This document shows positions 10,746 through 23,300 of a DNA stretch of 64,000 nucleotides, in pieces. The first letter of the stretch is position 1; every line of letters begins with the position of its first letter. The notes under the pieces are model-generated. The model did not search any database. It was not told where the DNA came from and saw only the letters and a list, made by a program, of their open reading frames with translations. Origin of the DNA: Triglochin maritima (taxonomy: Eukaryota; Streptophyta; Magnoliopsida; Alismatales; Juncaginaceae); assembly GCA_963682175.1 (NCBI GenBank), contig OY821789.1, positions 31,502,188 to 31,566,187 of the forward strand, in the 5' to 3' direction. The position numbers and the translations under genes were made by a program.

Positions 10746-11922
10746 TGATGCATTGCATACATTGCATCATATGTCTTTCATTTAGATTACTTTTATATCA
10801 ATAAATGCTACTAAGGTATGTGTTTAGTCGTATTTACAGAATACAGGGACCTGGATGCAAATTACCCACATTCCGAGCATAAACGCGTGCAAAAGATTCA
10901 TTTCTATCATAAAGACCCAGTTCAAGTTTATCGGGTTTCAAATAGAAATGCATCCAAGCATAAAAGCATTCAAGGAGCTAATTACAAAAAGGTCAAGGAC
11001 TTAATTGCAAAATGCCAAGGACCTAATTGCAAAATAAAAGGACCAAGTTATTGTGTGGAGAAAGTCAAAAGAAAAATCAAATATAAATCTCCAACAATGG
11101 AAGGAATTAATCCGGAGCTCAAAAGAATGGAAACAAATCATCGAGACGCGCAAATAAAGATCAAATCATGCCATAAACGCACCGCAGAAATCCGGACCCG
11201 ATTCCATCAACCTGGGTGGCGAATTAGCCGCACCTCCCATGCATTGTGCGGCGATTTCGCCGCACCAGAGGTGATCCGTGTGCCCGATTTTCGTCCAGTG
11301 TCGGGTCGACGCGTGTACTATCCTTTTATGTATTGGTATCCCCTGTATCGGCTATAAATAGCCCTGTAGGACGAATGTAACACATCTTTGAACCTTTGGT
11401 CTTGGATCATTAGTAATAAATTTCTGTTTTATTTTGTTTTGTTTCTCTTTTCTTTTAATGTCTCTAGGATCCCTTCTTCTTCCTTCCTCCATGAGTTTCT
11501 AACTCCTTCCAAAGGGTGGAGGTGATGGAATTAGGGTTAGAGAAGATGAATTGCATGTTATTATTTTAAGTTCATGATTAGTATATTTTGATTACTTGAG
11601 TTTATGTTAAGTCATTTATCTTGTAATGCTTCATAACTAACATGATTTACAATAAGTTTCAATAATTCTCTGATCTAAACCTAAATCTAAACCTCCATCC
11701 AACGGATTTCTCTCTTTGTTCTTGTTTTAGTTTATTTGTTCTTGTTCTTGCTTTAGATAATTATAATCCAAAAAACCTAAAAACCCAATTGATTCTTCTC
11801 TCCTTTCTCTCCCTAAATCGAAATCACACTAACAACGAAATCTCTCACTCCTTGTGTTCGACCCGTACTTGCCACGTCTTCATAGACGTCGTGCACTTGC
11901 GGTATAAATAAAATTCCCAACA
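10746..11922 (+). repeat. 3' LTR of the plus-strand Athila-type element (1177 bp)
   Basis: Starts TGATGCATTGC and ends CCCAACA, followed by the duplication GTCAT. A TATA box, GGCTATAAATAGCCC, is at about 11347-11362. The palindrome TGCGGCGATTTCGCCGCA is at about 11246-11263. The end CGTGCACTTGCGGTATAA near 11890 matches the LTR ends of the elements at 34082 and 29915. Open frames here are LTR sequence, not genes. Confidence 0.9.
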
Positions 11923-12001
11923 GTCATCAAGGAAGTATAAAAGCTAATACAACTTTTCAATTATCTTGGATTTACGTACAATTAAATAATATAATATATC
12001 A

Positions 12002-12261
12002 TATTAAATTTACAGTTTGGAAGAAGACGGAAGAAGGGAAAGAGTATGTATTTATTTCTGTATTTTGTTGTTTGAATACATGAGTATATATATATGTAGT
12101 AATCTAGCCGTTAGTATACATTTATTTGTAACTTGGGTATCTCAATCGGTGGTTTGGTGGCCTGATTTGTCACGCTTTGGTTCTTCCTCCATCTTTAATG
12201 TTTTCAACGGTAAACACATTTATCTTGCTTCGGTTTTCCTCCATCTTTAATGTTTTCAACA
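12002..12261 (-). repeat. Copia 3' LTR
   Basis: On the minus strand it begins TGTTGAAAAC and ends AAATTTAATA. The next bases inward (12262-12273) read on the minus strand as a polypurine tract, TTGAGGGGGCG. Confidence 0.88.
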
Positions 12262-14094
12262 CGCCCCCTCAAGTTGGGTCTGAAATGGATTGATAGATCC
12301 TAACTTGAGAAGGATGTTGGAGAAAGCCTTGTGATCTAGAGCTTTGGTGAAGATATCTGCTAACTGATCTTTGCTAGGGACGTAGGGAACCTCGATTTGT
12401 TTTGATTGTATTTTTTCTCGAATAAAGTGACAGTCGACTTCTATGTGTTTGGTCCTTTCATGGAAGACAGGATTCATAGCGATGTGTCGAGCAGCATTAT
12501 TGTCACAAAACATCTTCATGGGTTTCTGAGTTGTGATCTTCATATCTCTGAGTAGTTGACTCAATCAAATTAATTCGCTGGTGGTTGAGGCCATTGCACG
12601 GTATTCTGCTTCTGCACTAGATCTGGCAACTACATTTTGTTTCTTATTTCGCCAAGTTACTAAGTTGCCTCCAACGAATGTGCAGAATCCAGAGGTTGAT
12701 CTTCGATCATGACTTCCTGCCCAGTCTGCATCAGAATATCCATTTATTGAGTTAGAGTTGTTGGGTCTCATCCAGAGTCCTTGTCCGGGTGTGCCCTTAA
12801 GATAACATAGGATCCTTTTTACTAAATCTAAGTGGTGTGAGTGAGGAGCATGCATAAATTGACTTATTTGACTTACAGCATATGTGATGTCGGGTCGGGT
12901 AACAGTAAGGTAAATAAGTTTCCCTACTAATCTTTGAAATTGACCAATATCAGAAAGAGGGCTTCCATCAGTTGGTCCTATTTTTTTGTTGACTTCTATA
13001 GGAGTTTTTGATGGTTTTGATCCTAGTTTCTTAGTTTCTTCAAGTAGATCTAGGGTATATTTTTGTTGGGAGAGAAATAACCCTTTTTTTGAGTATGCAA
13101 TCTCTATTCCTAAGAAATATTTTAAGTATCCTAAATCTTTTATGTCAAATTTTGATTTTAGGTATTCTTTAACTAATGTTATTTGATGATTATTATTTCC
13201 AGTTATAATGATGTCATCGACATAAATAAGAACAATAATTGTAGTGTTGTGACTATGCTTCGTAAACATGGATGCATCAGCAGAGCTTTTAACAAATCCA
13301 TAGCTAAGGAGGGAGAGACTGAGTTTAGCATATCAGGCACGTGGTGATTGTTTTAGTCCATATATAGATTTATGAAGCTTGCATACCTGGTTGGGACTCG
13401 TGGTGATTCCAGGTGGAGGAGTCATGTAGACTTCTTCTTCAAGATTTCCCTGTAAGAATGCATTTTTGACATCCATCTGAAATAATTTCCATCCTTGATT
13501 TACAGCAATAGAAAGAAGAACACGAACAGCGTTCATTTTGGCTACTGGAGCGAATGTTTCCAAATAGTCAAGGCCATAGGTCTGAGTGTAGCCTTTGGCC
13601 ACAAGACGGGCTTTATATCTTTCTATTTGCCCATTGCTATGATATTTAATTTTGTAGATCCATCTACATCCAACAGGTTTGATGCCTGGTCGGAGAGGAA
13701 CAAGCGTCCAGGTGTGGTTATCTTCTAGGGCTTGTAGTTCATCATTCATGGCTTTGACCCACTTCGGATCATTAATAGCCTCATGATAATGTGTAGGTTC
13801 TTTGTTTGTGTCTAAAATTCCTAGGAAGGCTTGGTGTTGTTGAGAAAATTTCTGGTATGATAGAAAGTTTTGGATAGGATATTTGGTGTGTGAGAGAAAA
13901 TAGTCATTGAACCTGATAGGAGGGCGAGATGGGCGTGTAGATCTTCTCGGAGGTTCTTCTTCTCTTTCTTCATTTTCTCCTCCTCCGTGTCCATTTTCTC
14001 CTTCGTGTCCATTTTCTCCTCCTCCGTGTTCTTTCTCTCCTCCGTCGTCTTCATTCTCTCCTCCGTCGATTGTTGGTGATGTCGTAGGAGGCAA
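12256..14094 (-). pseudogene. Copia reverse transcriptase-RNase H with two stop codons
   Basis: A single reading frame runs from 14094 down to 12256 and is interrupted by two stops, near 13331 and 12563. The reverse transcriptase motifs are [45 protein letters not shown] and the active site YVDD (13213-13224). RNase H follows with SDADWAG, SAEAEYRAM and DNNAA. Both stops replace a conserved Trp (after SPRA and after SELI), so each is a TGG to TGA change. Upstream of the polymerase there is a Gly/Glu/His-rich repetitive linker around 13960-14060. With the stops, no full enzyme can be made. Confidence 0.9.
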
Positions 14095-14099
14095 AATAG

Positions 14100-15870
14100 T
14101 GTGTGGTACTGGGATGGAGGAGGTGTTTTCTTCTTGCCCAGATTTGTGGAAGAAAGGAATGGTTTCAAAGAATGTGACATCTCTTGAGACGTATGTTTTT
14201 TTATTGTTTGGGTCATAGCATTTGTACCTTTTTTTCTAAAGGAATACCCTAAGAAGATACATTTGATGGAGTTCTGATCCAATTTATTTTCTCGTTTTTT
14301 TAGAACAAAACAAGTACAACCAAAAATTCAAAGGTGTTCGATTGTAATTTGTTTGTTATATAGGATTTCTAAAGGTTTCCTATAGTTAGTAGTGGGACTA
14401 GGAAGACGATTGATAATATAGGTAGCGGTTAGGATCGCGTCGGACCAAAACGGTTTTGGGACATTGTTTTGAAACAGGAGGGAGCGAGTGACATTTAGCA
14501 GATGTCGGTTTTTTCGCTCTGAATTTTGAAAATGGACACGGAGGAGGAGAATGAGTTTTGGTGCTAGAATTTTGAAATGGTAACCTAGATTGTTTAGCAA
14601 AACGACATACATCGCATAAGAGTTCATTTTTAAAAACAGGAAATAAATATTGTAATATATTTGATGAAGGATGACCCATTCTTTTGTGCCAAAGGATGTG
14701 ATTATCCACCATACGGGTATGTAGAACTTTCTTGTTGATTTCTAGAATGTAGAGACCGTTCGTGAGGATGCCTTTACCAATCATCCTCGTGGTGATACGA
14801 TCCTGAAAGATGACATCATTAGGAGTGAATATAACATTACAATTAAGATTTTTGGTGAGTTTGGCAACCGATATAAGGTTAGCATCGAGATTAGGCACAA
14901 AAAGAACGTCATCATATGTGTTGTTAACTAAGTTTGCCTTTCCTATTCCTTTAATTTGGGCTTTACTTCCATTAGCAACAGTTACAAAGTTATTTAATAA
15001 CCTAAGATTTTGTTTCATATTGCTAAGTAAAGTTGGATCACCAGTCATGTGATCGGTAGCTCCGGTATCAATAATCCAAGGTTTATTTTGTGATTTGGAT
15101 GCTAATTCAGAGAAAGCAGTAAAATTAGAAAGGTTGGTGATACCTGTATAATTACCTGTTGCAGGAGGGGTATTCTGCAAATAGTCATTGAGCTGGTTTA
15201 CCAGATTCTTTAAGTGGATCTGGTTTGGCGGATCCAGGTTACTTGATCCAGACCCGATAGCAGCTGAACCGGTAGATCCATTTTCCGTTCCGAATCGCGG
15301 AGTCGGGTTTGCGGATCCGGATATGCGGTTGATATATAACGCTGTGTTATCCGCATAACTGGTAGGGTTTTGTAACCTTTCGTATTCACTTTGTCGGCTG
15401 CCGCTCCTGAAGGTGTTGTCGACGCCTCCGAGCAGGTTGGCGCTGCCACCTCCGAGCAGGCTGTTGTTGTTGCCTTCCACCAGATTTGCTTTTGTGTTTC
15501 TCTCGTTTTTTTGTGGTCTGAGGTGCGGGAACAGAAACCAGCACATGTTTTTGCTATGTCCTGGTTTCTTGCAGTTTTCACAATGTTCGTTGCTTTTGTT
15601 TCCAAAACGTTTTTTTGTTCCTTGAGCTAGGTTCCGACCGGCGATGAGGGCTTGGTTGTCGGAGTTTTGATTTTTGTTGTGGTTGTTCATCGTGTTTCTT
15701 CTTGTTTCCTCGCGCTGAACGAGGCTTGTGATGTTTGCGAGGCTTGGGAGATCAGACGCCATAAGTATTTGAGACCGAATGGTTTCGTAGCTTGGATCCA
15801 ATCCTACCAGAAACTGGTAGATCTGATTTTGCTCTTGTCGCTTTTGAATGATTCTGGATCTGCGGTTGGG
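14100..15870 (-). pseudogene. Copia gag end, protease and integrase with internal deletion
   Basis: From about 15870 down, the frame carries the gag C-terminus and a CCHC knuckle (CENCKKPGHSKNMC), the protease active site WIIDTGATDHM (Asp codon 15067-15069) and the integrase HHCC finger (WHKRMGHPS, then CDVCRFAKQS). The integrase core then breaks: at about 14550 the sequence jumps to SERKNRHLL and FWSDAILTATYIINRLPS, the end of the core in another frame. Both catalytic Asp residues lie in the missing part, by family spacing roughly 100 codons. A 22-bp block at 14528-14549, next to the break, is the reverse complement of 13977-13998. A piece of the post-core region, SIKCIFLGYS, follows near 14240-14270. 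Confidence 0.85.
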
Positions 15871-16382
15871 GGTTCATATATTTTTAGTTTGTCCCACCTT
15901 CTTCTGAGAGTACCGAGGTACTCAGTGACTGGAGCCCCGAGTTGCTGAGTTTGCCCGATCTCCTGTTTTATTTTGAAGATATGTGCGAAATTTTCTGCTT
16001 TGCCGTAGTGATCTTTGACAGAATCCCATAGCTCTTTCGCACTTTCTTTGTATATGAAGATCTCGGCGATGTGGTTTTGCATGGATGCGATGAGCCATGA
16101 CATCACCTGATGATCTGATGTTTGCCATTCATCTTGAACCTTTTCTGTTTCACATTCTTCTGGTTTTGGAGTCCTTCCGGTGATGTGACCCAGTTTCCCC
16201 CTGCCACTGAGGGAGAGGGTGACCGCACACGCCCACGACAAGTAATTTGTCCCGTTTAAAGGTGTCGTGACCAGGCGGTGGGGATTCGCCATGTCTGGTA
16301 GATTTCCATTGTCGTTCGACATGATGGAATTTTCTTGTGATTTTCCCTTCTTGGGTTTGGATGAGGGGGAATCGACCTTCAA
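15804..16382 (-). pseudogene. Copia gag N-terminal part
   Basis: ATG at 16382 opens a 192-residue frame resembling copia gag: LNGTNYLSWACAVTLSL near the start, then MSWLIASM, AKELWDSVKDHY and TEYLGTLRRRWDKL. These are the usual helices of the nucleocapsid precursor. A frameshift near 15850-15870 separates it from the remaining gag (QIYQFLVGLDPSYE) in another frame. The ATG lies about 65 bp from the primer-binding site, as expected for the first gene of the element. Confidence 0.85.
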
Positions 16383-16447
16383 CCCCCTTGGATGAGGTGA
16401 GGCCGATGAGGATTTGGGGAAGAACTGAGGCTAAGAGATGATCGAAC

Positions 16448-16459
16448 GCTCTGATACCA
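16448..16459 (-). promoter_or_regulatory. Copia primer-binding site (initiator tRNA-Met)
   Basis: On the minus strand it reads TGGTATCAGAGC, complementary to the 3' end of initiator tRNA-Met. It directly touches the LTR. Confidence 0.92.
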
Positions 16460-16723
16460 TATTAAATTTACAGTTTGGAAGACGGAAGAATTAAGAAGGG
16501 AAAGAGTATGTATTTATTTCTGTATTTTGTTGTTTGAATACATGAGTATATATATATGTAGTAATCTAGCCGTTAGTATACATTTATTTGTAACTTGGGT
16601 ATCTCAATCGGTGGTTTGGTGGCCTGATTTGTCACGCTTTGGTTCTTCCTCCATCTTTAATGTTTTCAACGGTAAACACATTTATCTTGCTTCAGTTTTC
16701 CTCCATCTTTAATGTTTTCAACA
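16460..16723 (-). repeat. Copia 5' LTR
   Basis: 264 bp, nearly identical to 12002-12261. It is followed by the duplication TATCA. Confidence 0.9.
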
Positions 16724-16728
16724 TATCA

Positions 16729-17357
16729 TGTGTGGTTAAACATCTTATTAATTTCTAGAAACCCTGTATGTTATATCGAAAATGTTGACGTTCTCATCAC
16801 TACGATATGCAAATTGGATTTAACTTTTGTTAAATCATTCATCTGATAGTTATTTGAAATGCAGAATATGATTATAACATTCTATTTTTAACCTACCATG
16901 TTTTACCACTTATTAATTAATTAAGTAATTCGTAGACAATTGCAATGCAACCCAATATAAACTATTAATCCCCATTGAGCAAGGAGATCTTCGTCATCGA
17001 TCTAGGTTGGACGGTTCAGATCAAAGAATTCGACCTCTCCAACTCTCAAAAATTGAAGATGATCCTGGTCCATCTAGTAAATGCTATTTTCATGTAAGCA
17101 CTCGTAAGAATCGTTTACCTAATGGGTTTTTTGTTATTTAGCCTTCTGTCGGTTTTTTATGTGTTTTTTTTGTCTTTTGACTCTTGCTGTTTTGACTCCC
17201 CATTTTGAGTTTTTTCACTTATTTGAGAGGAAGTTTTTTCTTGACTGTAGTAGGGGCAACTACTGGAATTTATTTAATTAATGCAACTAACTACTATAAA
17301 AAAATAAATCAATTACCTATTTAGCGATACACGTGTATATGTAGCTGCTCTGCAAGC
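16729..17357. other. Intergenic DNA between copia element and NB-ARC-LRR gene
   Basis: No gene seen. It should hold the 3' untranslated region of the minus-strand gene ending at 17358; no specific signal can be assigned. Confidence 0.55.
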
Positions 17358-19577
17358 TCAACTTGGCATCCAAATCATTCCATTGTAGGTTTCACACCAT
17401 ATTTGGACGTTTGCTGCCAGAGGAGGGAGTTTCTTCAAGAGAGGACATCCAAACACGTGAAGACTATGCAGACTTAAAAGTGGTGTTGTACATATATGTT
17501 TCAACTGCGGAAGATCTTGGAGTAGCAACTCTCTCAGTTTTGAAAGGGGTGTGGTGTTGCTGCAGAGTTGATCATTTAGTACGTTTACTAGTCCTTCACA
17601 CTCTCTCAAAAGAAGATGCTTAAGATTGGGTGCAAATTCCAACCACTGAATGTTTTCAAGGGTAGGGCAGTTTTCTATAAATAAACTGAAAAGATTTCCA
17701 AAAGAATGAAAATCATGGCGTCTCCTGATGGAAAAGCCACCAACACCATCGAGGGTAATACATCTCACATCTTGTAGCTTATCCTCATTTATGGTGATGT
17801 GTTTATCTTGCAAAAGAGTGCACTTGACAATTCTTATCTCCTTCGGCTTCTCGATTTTTTTGAGTGCCACTGATATGTGAGAATAAGTGAGCATTTTGAG
17901 TTTAAAAAAGTTGATGCCCGTCATGGCTTTTATTATCTGTTCAGACTCTAGAAGGCGATCGATGGGATGTACTTTAGTAACGTAGCCTACCCTTACTGTA
18001 AACTCTTGAAGTTGATGCATCGCCAACACATCTTCCAATCCAAACTGGTCAGCCCTCTCTGTGTTAAATATGTTGTAAGAACTGCCTGTCAATTTCAATG
18101 ACCGCAGGTTACTATTGGTGGCTGGTCTGGATACAGTCACAAGGCTTTTTGTGAAACTCATGTCCAATTGCTGCAAGCATGGTAAGTTCATAAGATTTAA
18201 TTCTTCAATCAAACTCCAAGCAAGGTTTAGGTAGCCCAGTGCATTCATTTTGCAATCCGTTGGAAAATGATGAACCATTATTCCAGATAAATCTAGAACA
18301 CGGATGGTAGACGATAGCAAATGAGACATTAGACGATCAAATTGTAGTTGTCCAAGCTTAAAATTGCTCCCAATCAGCAAAGTCAACAAGTTAGCATGAC
18401 TTGTTGAAGCCTCACCTTCACCATCAATTTTATTTGTCTTTATGTTGACAATGTTGTTTCTCATCAAAGATATCCTTTCAACTTCTTTCCATTTTCTGTT
18501 AATTGTAATCTCTTTTTGACCTTTCCCTGCAAGACTCAGGAATCTGTGGTCGAAGTTGTCTCCTCCATCGCCATTTCCCAACCATATACCCATCTCTCGA
18601 ACTGCATCATGTAACTTCACACATTCTTCCTTGTCACCTTGCTCAAGTAAGGAACTGGATTGAAGAACTTGGACTAGAGATTTACCCTTGTCTCGAAGAT
18701 TACAAAGACTTGGCATGAAACCACGAGTATTATTATTGTTGCTGAAAAGACCTTCTCCAATCCAATAATCGACGAGTTCATCAATTGAAATATTTGCATC
18801 TTCGGGAAACAAGCAACAAAATAATAAGCAAGAACGATAAATATCTGTCTTGAGATTGTCAAAACTGAACTTCAACCGACGATAGACTTCGGTCATACCA
18901 TCGATGTCGTCCGGGAAATATTTCAATGCTTGTTTTGCATTCCTCCAGTCTGCTTCGTGTTTCTTGTCGGCCATTGCCTTCCCAACTGTTAGAAGAAGAA
19001 GTGGCAATCCTCCACACTTTTTTACTATTTCTTTAGCATTCACCTCAATTCCTTTGTTCTCAAACACCTTATCATCGTTAACTGCTTCGTGAAAGAGTAG
19101 TTGTGAGTATGTCTCGTTCAAAGAGCCGACTTTGACCTGTTCGGCGTGCATGTTAGTGCAAACAGTGACCTCCCGTGTCGTTATCACCACCTTAGAATTT
19201 TTTGTTTCAAGTGCAGGAATTCCAACTTTGTCCAAGTCTAATTTCTTCCAAACATCGTCGAGTAATAGCAGAAATTTCCTCTGAGACAAAGCTCTACACA
19301 AAGTGTCTGCCCTGTCACGCAAATCAGAATGGAGCCTCTGTCCCGCTCCACCATCCGCTGCTCTTTTGTAACCAAGTGCAACTGCAATGTCCTCTTGGAT
19401 CTTGAAAATATCTGGGGTTTTAGAGACAACCACGAATATCAATGTATCAAATGGTAGACAAGTTATCATATGCAATTTCTTTAAGAAGAGTTGTCTTTCC
19501 GATTCCACCCATCCCGTGAAGACCAATCACATGCTTGCTCTCATCGTTTAGAAGTGCTACAACTTCCATTTTGGTTT

Positions 19578-19873
19578 CTGTTGAAACACGTAAAAGAAAG
19601 AAATGTCAAATATGAAATTACGTATGATGGTATGCCTTGTGTTTTACTGCTCTAAGCTAGATAAGTCATTACGTATGATATATCGGTTAAATGAAACATA
19701 ACTCCCACCTAAATATTTATACACGTGTATATGTATGTCTAAGTGTGTGTGTCAGTGTGTGTGTTTACGTACGTACGTACACACACACACATATATATAT
19801 ATATTATAGTCTAGCTTAAAGAGATTACAAAGATGTAGGAAATCAAATGATCACTGAATTCAGTTTAGCGTAC
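19578..19873 (-). other. Second intron of the NB-ARC-LRR gene with a dinucleotide hairpin
   Basis: A 296-bp phase-1 intron. At 19741-19805 it contains (GT)n, then ACGT repeats, then (AC)n and (AT)n, so the tract is self-complementary. Such microsatellites vary in length; no function is implied. Confidence 0.75.
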
Positions 19874-20385
19874 CTTCTAAACCAACAACAGACTTTGTCG
19901 AGGACCAAGGCTTTGATTCTGGTAGCGGTTGCAATATTACAAGATTCTGCCCTAACTCTTTTTTTAGGTTTAATAGCTCATCAACTTTAGAAACCTTCTT
20001 TTGGATTCGTAGGTTATAATCGTCAAGAATCCGTTGATAGGAATTACGAGAATTCCAATCAGAACCAATAAGCCGTAGGAAATCATCTATTCTCTGTGAC
20101 AAATGGGTTGCATCCTCCAACCAACGTTTAACTCTATAAGATCTTTGCATGAATGGATCATTCTTTTCTTTTTGCTCAACTTCGTTTTGCAAGTCTTTCC
20201 TGGCATCATCCAACATGTTCCTTTTACGTGTGAGCTTTTCAAGTGTTTCCTCAAGGGAATAGTGGGGCACCACCAAACAACTAGGTTGGTTGTTGTGCAA
20301 GTTTCTAACGTTCATAAGTAGGCATCTGAAATCTCTTTCACGTTCTTCCACGTCCACTATATCTTCTAAACAGTGGAATTTGTAC

Positions 20386-23300
20386 CTGTTCATTTTATAC
20401 GTAAATAAACATTTACTTGCTAGAAACCACCAGTAATACGAAAGGAAATGGTGCATGACATAACTTTAATTTTAGTTTCCCAAAAGTATATTTCACAAAG
20501 AAATGGTTTAGATGCAATATGTTATGCCCTATTTTTTTGAACATATATATTTAGCAAACCTATTAAGGGATTTATAATATATTTCAAATAACGCAAAATG
20601 TTTTCTTTTTTTGGAACACCTAATGCTTTACTCTAGTTAAGTATGTATACAATTGTATATCAACATCGTCGTCATTTTTTGACCTGAATAGGTAAAGTTT
20701 GTTTACGGAAGGGCTTTGCTTACCAAAATTATGAAAGATCTTGCCCATTACTTGTTTATGATTAGTAATAGGGATAACTTCATAAATACCCTCCAAATAA
20801 AATTAAAAATCAGAAATACCCTCCAACTGCATGTAATATCAACATGTAAAGCGCTACAATCCCACAATTATATATTTAAACAACAACCTTAAACATTTTA
20901 GGGGAAAGTTAACAGTCATGTGCCACCAACGTGTTCACTATGGCCTTCAGTATCAAATGTTAACTCAAGCTTAACTAGAGGGTACAATAGAAAATTAGAA
21001 GTGAAATTGGAGGGTGTTATGAATATTATGTGCAATTAATGGAGGGTATTTCTGATATTTCACGTTATATTGTGGGTATTGGTGGATTCTCTCTTAATAA
21101 TATGACTACAACCAATTAGGATCAATTAGCATAGCTGGTGAGTATCTAATCTTATATTAGCTTGGATTAGGGATTGAGATTGAATCGTTACTTGTTAGGA
21201 TTTAATTAGTATAATATACACATAAAGTACAACGCTTTAAAAAATAATATAAATGTACAGTGCAACTACATAAGCGAGTGACGACGTACATAAAAAAAAT
21301 TCGTGGAAACAAGACTGAAGGATCCATTAGCCTATTTCCTTGCAAAGCTGATGCCACACCTTAAAGAATTTCAAAGCAAGTCTAATAAGTTTTTTGAAAG
21401 AGTTCAACATTTGTTCATTAAATCTACTAATACGTTTTACAATTAAATATTTTCGATAAAAAATATTTTTTCATAAATATTTTCTAAAAAATATTACTTT
21501 TTTAAAAATTTCTTTATTCTAAAAGGTTTATTTTTTTGTTATCTTATTTCAAATTCATGATTTTTTAATATATTTTTTAAAATAATTTGGTATTACATAA
21601 ATGATTTTTTAAGTAAGTAAATAAAAGTCAATATTTTCCAAAAATACTTAAAATATTTTTTTAAAGATATTTAAAAATATATTGAATGTGTTTTATTTAT
21701 TTCAAATTCAAAAAATTATCATATCTGAATAGTTTAATAAACAAACCCATAACTTTAGTGAGAAAGAGAAGAGATGGGTGAGAGAATAAGGAGAGAGAAA
21801 GAAGGAGACAGGAGTGAGAGAGTAGATAGTTTAAATACATTTAATAAAATATTGAAGTGATTTTTGTAAAATTTACAACAAAGAAATGAAATTTGCGGAT
21901 TCTGTTATTCAAGGGTGATTCTATAATTTTTTATATTAAATATTAATATAGCAAACGAAATTTAGTGAAAAAGTTAACGAAATGATATAAACAAAAAATA
22001 ATAGTAGTGCAGTAAATGTTAGTATTTTTTTACATTAAATCAAATAATTTTTTCAGATGACATATCTCCAATTTCATAAGTTGTTAATGACATGCCAGGA
22101 ACATGACATGCATATGGAATGAGTCAATGTGATCACGAACCAATCATATATAGCTGCCCCAATTAAAATTGTTTAAATCGAGCATGCATTTCTGTCTCCG
22201 AAATTAACAAAAGTGAAACCTTGATGGGGGCAAAGGAAGTGCAACCCACTTTAAACCTAATCAATACCTTGCCCACGTGAAGCCAAAATGGTACGTAGAT
22301 CTTTCCGAGTAATAAAGATGAGAGTGAGAAGGAGAGAAGGGTAGACAGAAGGAGAGAGAGAGAGTGATTTGTAAATATGATTTAACAAATCAAAACATAT
22401 TTTCCCATATATAAGATAAATAATTTGAATGTCGTACGTGGGTGATTCTATATTTAGCTAGCTAGTGATCTAATAATACACTAAAATTATACAAAAGAAG
22501 TTGTTCTTTTGTATATTTATACTAGTGAAAAAATTAGTTAGATGCACCTCCATGAGTGTGACTCAGAGAACTTAACATTTAATTTTATTATTATTTAAAT
22601 GATATTTTTTGCGCATTTAACCTTGACAAGCTCAAGAAATGCACAAATTCGTTATTTTATTTTGCCTTTTACTTCTAAATTAATCTAAACATAAAGAAAT
22701 ATTACAAGTCAATCATTGGCTCAACATCTTTCGTGATTTTTTCTGGTTTGCAAAACACGACAGAATTGCCTTGTTCGACAAAACCGAATTGATTGTCCAA
22801 AATTTGGGAACAAAAAACAAACATCTTATTTTATATCAATTATTTAATTTTTAGATAAAACAATAAATATTATTTTTATTTGGAAAACAAATAAACTATG
22901 CTGAAAGTGGGACCAACCTTCGGAAACCACTTTTTTAAAAATACAAAAAATACGATTCAAACCGTATAATACTTGGATTTTTTATATTCTCGAACCAATT
23001 CGATTAAGACTAAAGCAGCCCTATCGAGAAAAGATATTAGAGATTGATTCAAGGATTGTTTTGTACTTTTTTTATTTATTTAGATTATTTTAGATTTAAA
23101 GATACGAAACTAGTAGATTTGTCTAGTTTTTGGTTTCTTCGTGGTTAAATGTGAAAAATAATTATTAAATATGACAATGTCGAGGGTTTTGTGAGTCCTA
23201 ATCTAACAGAAGTGTATAAACCAGTTTGTACTGAAAGCATGTGTACCCAATCAATAAGAGATTTTCGATGTGTAAAATTCAATATCAGCGTTGCGGGTGT

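Larger units (their letters stand above)
5767..11922 (+). mobile_element. Athila/Tat-type Ty3 element, non-autonomous, with 5' LTR reduced to 16 bp
   Basis: The element is flanked by the perfect 5-bp duplication GTCAT (5762-5766 and 11923-11927). It starts TGATGCATTGC and ends CCCAACA. A tRNA-Asp-type primer-binding site lies at 5797-5814, one long gag-protease frame follows, then a non-coding 3' part, a polypurine tract (10731-10745) and a full 1177-bp 3' LTR. No reverse transcriptase, RNase H or integrase is present, so it would depend on enzymes supplied by an autonomous relative. It is homologous along its length to the minus-strand element at 34082-41477. Confidence 0.93.
12002..16723 (-). 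mobile_element. Ty1/copia retrotransposon, structurally complete, coding broken
   Basis: The element is 4722 bp, flanked by the 5-bp duplication TATCA (11997-12001 and 16724-16728). The LTRs are 260 bp (12002-12261) and 264 bp (16460-16723) and nearly identical apart from short indels near their inner ends, so insertion was recent. A minus-strand initiator tRNA-Met primer-binding site touches the right LTR. Domain order on the minus strand is gag, zinc knuckle, protease, integrase, reverse transcriptase, RNase H, which defines Ty1/copia. Several frameshifts, two stops and an integrase deletion make it non-autonomous. Confidence 0.93.

Noticed and set aside
10818..11357. 179-residue protein
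   Set aside because: It lies wholly inside the 3' LTR of the Athila-type element; related frames in the other LTRs are also just LTR sequence.
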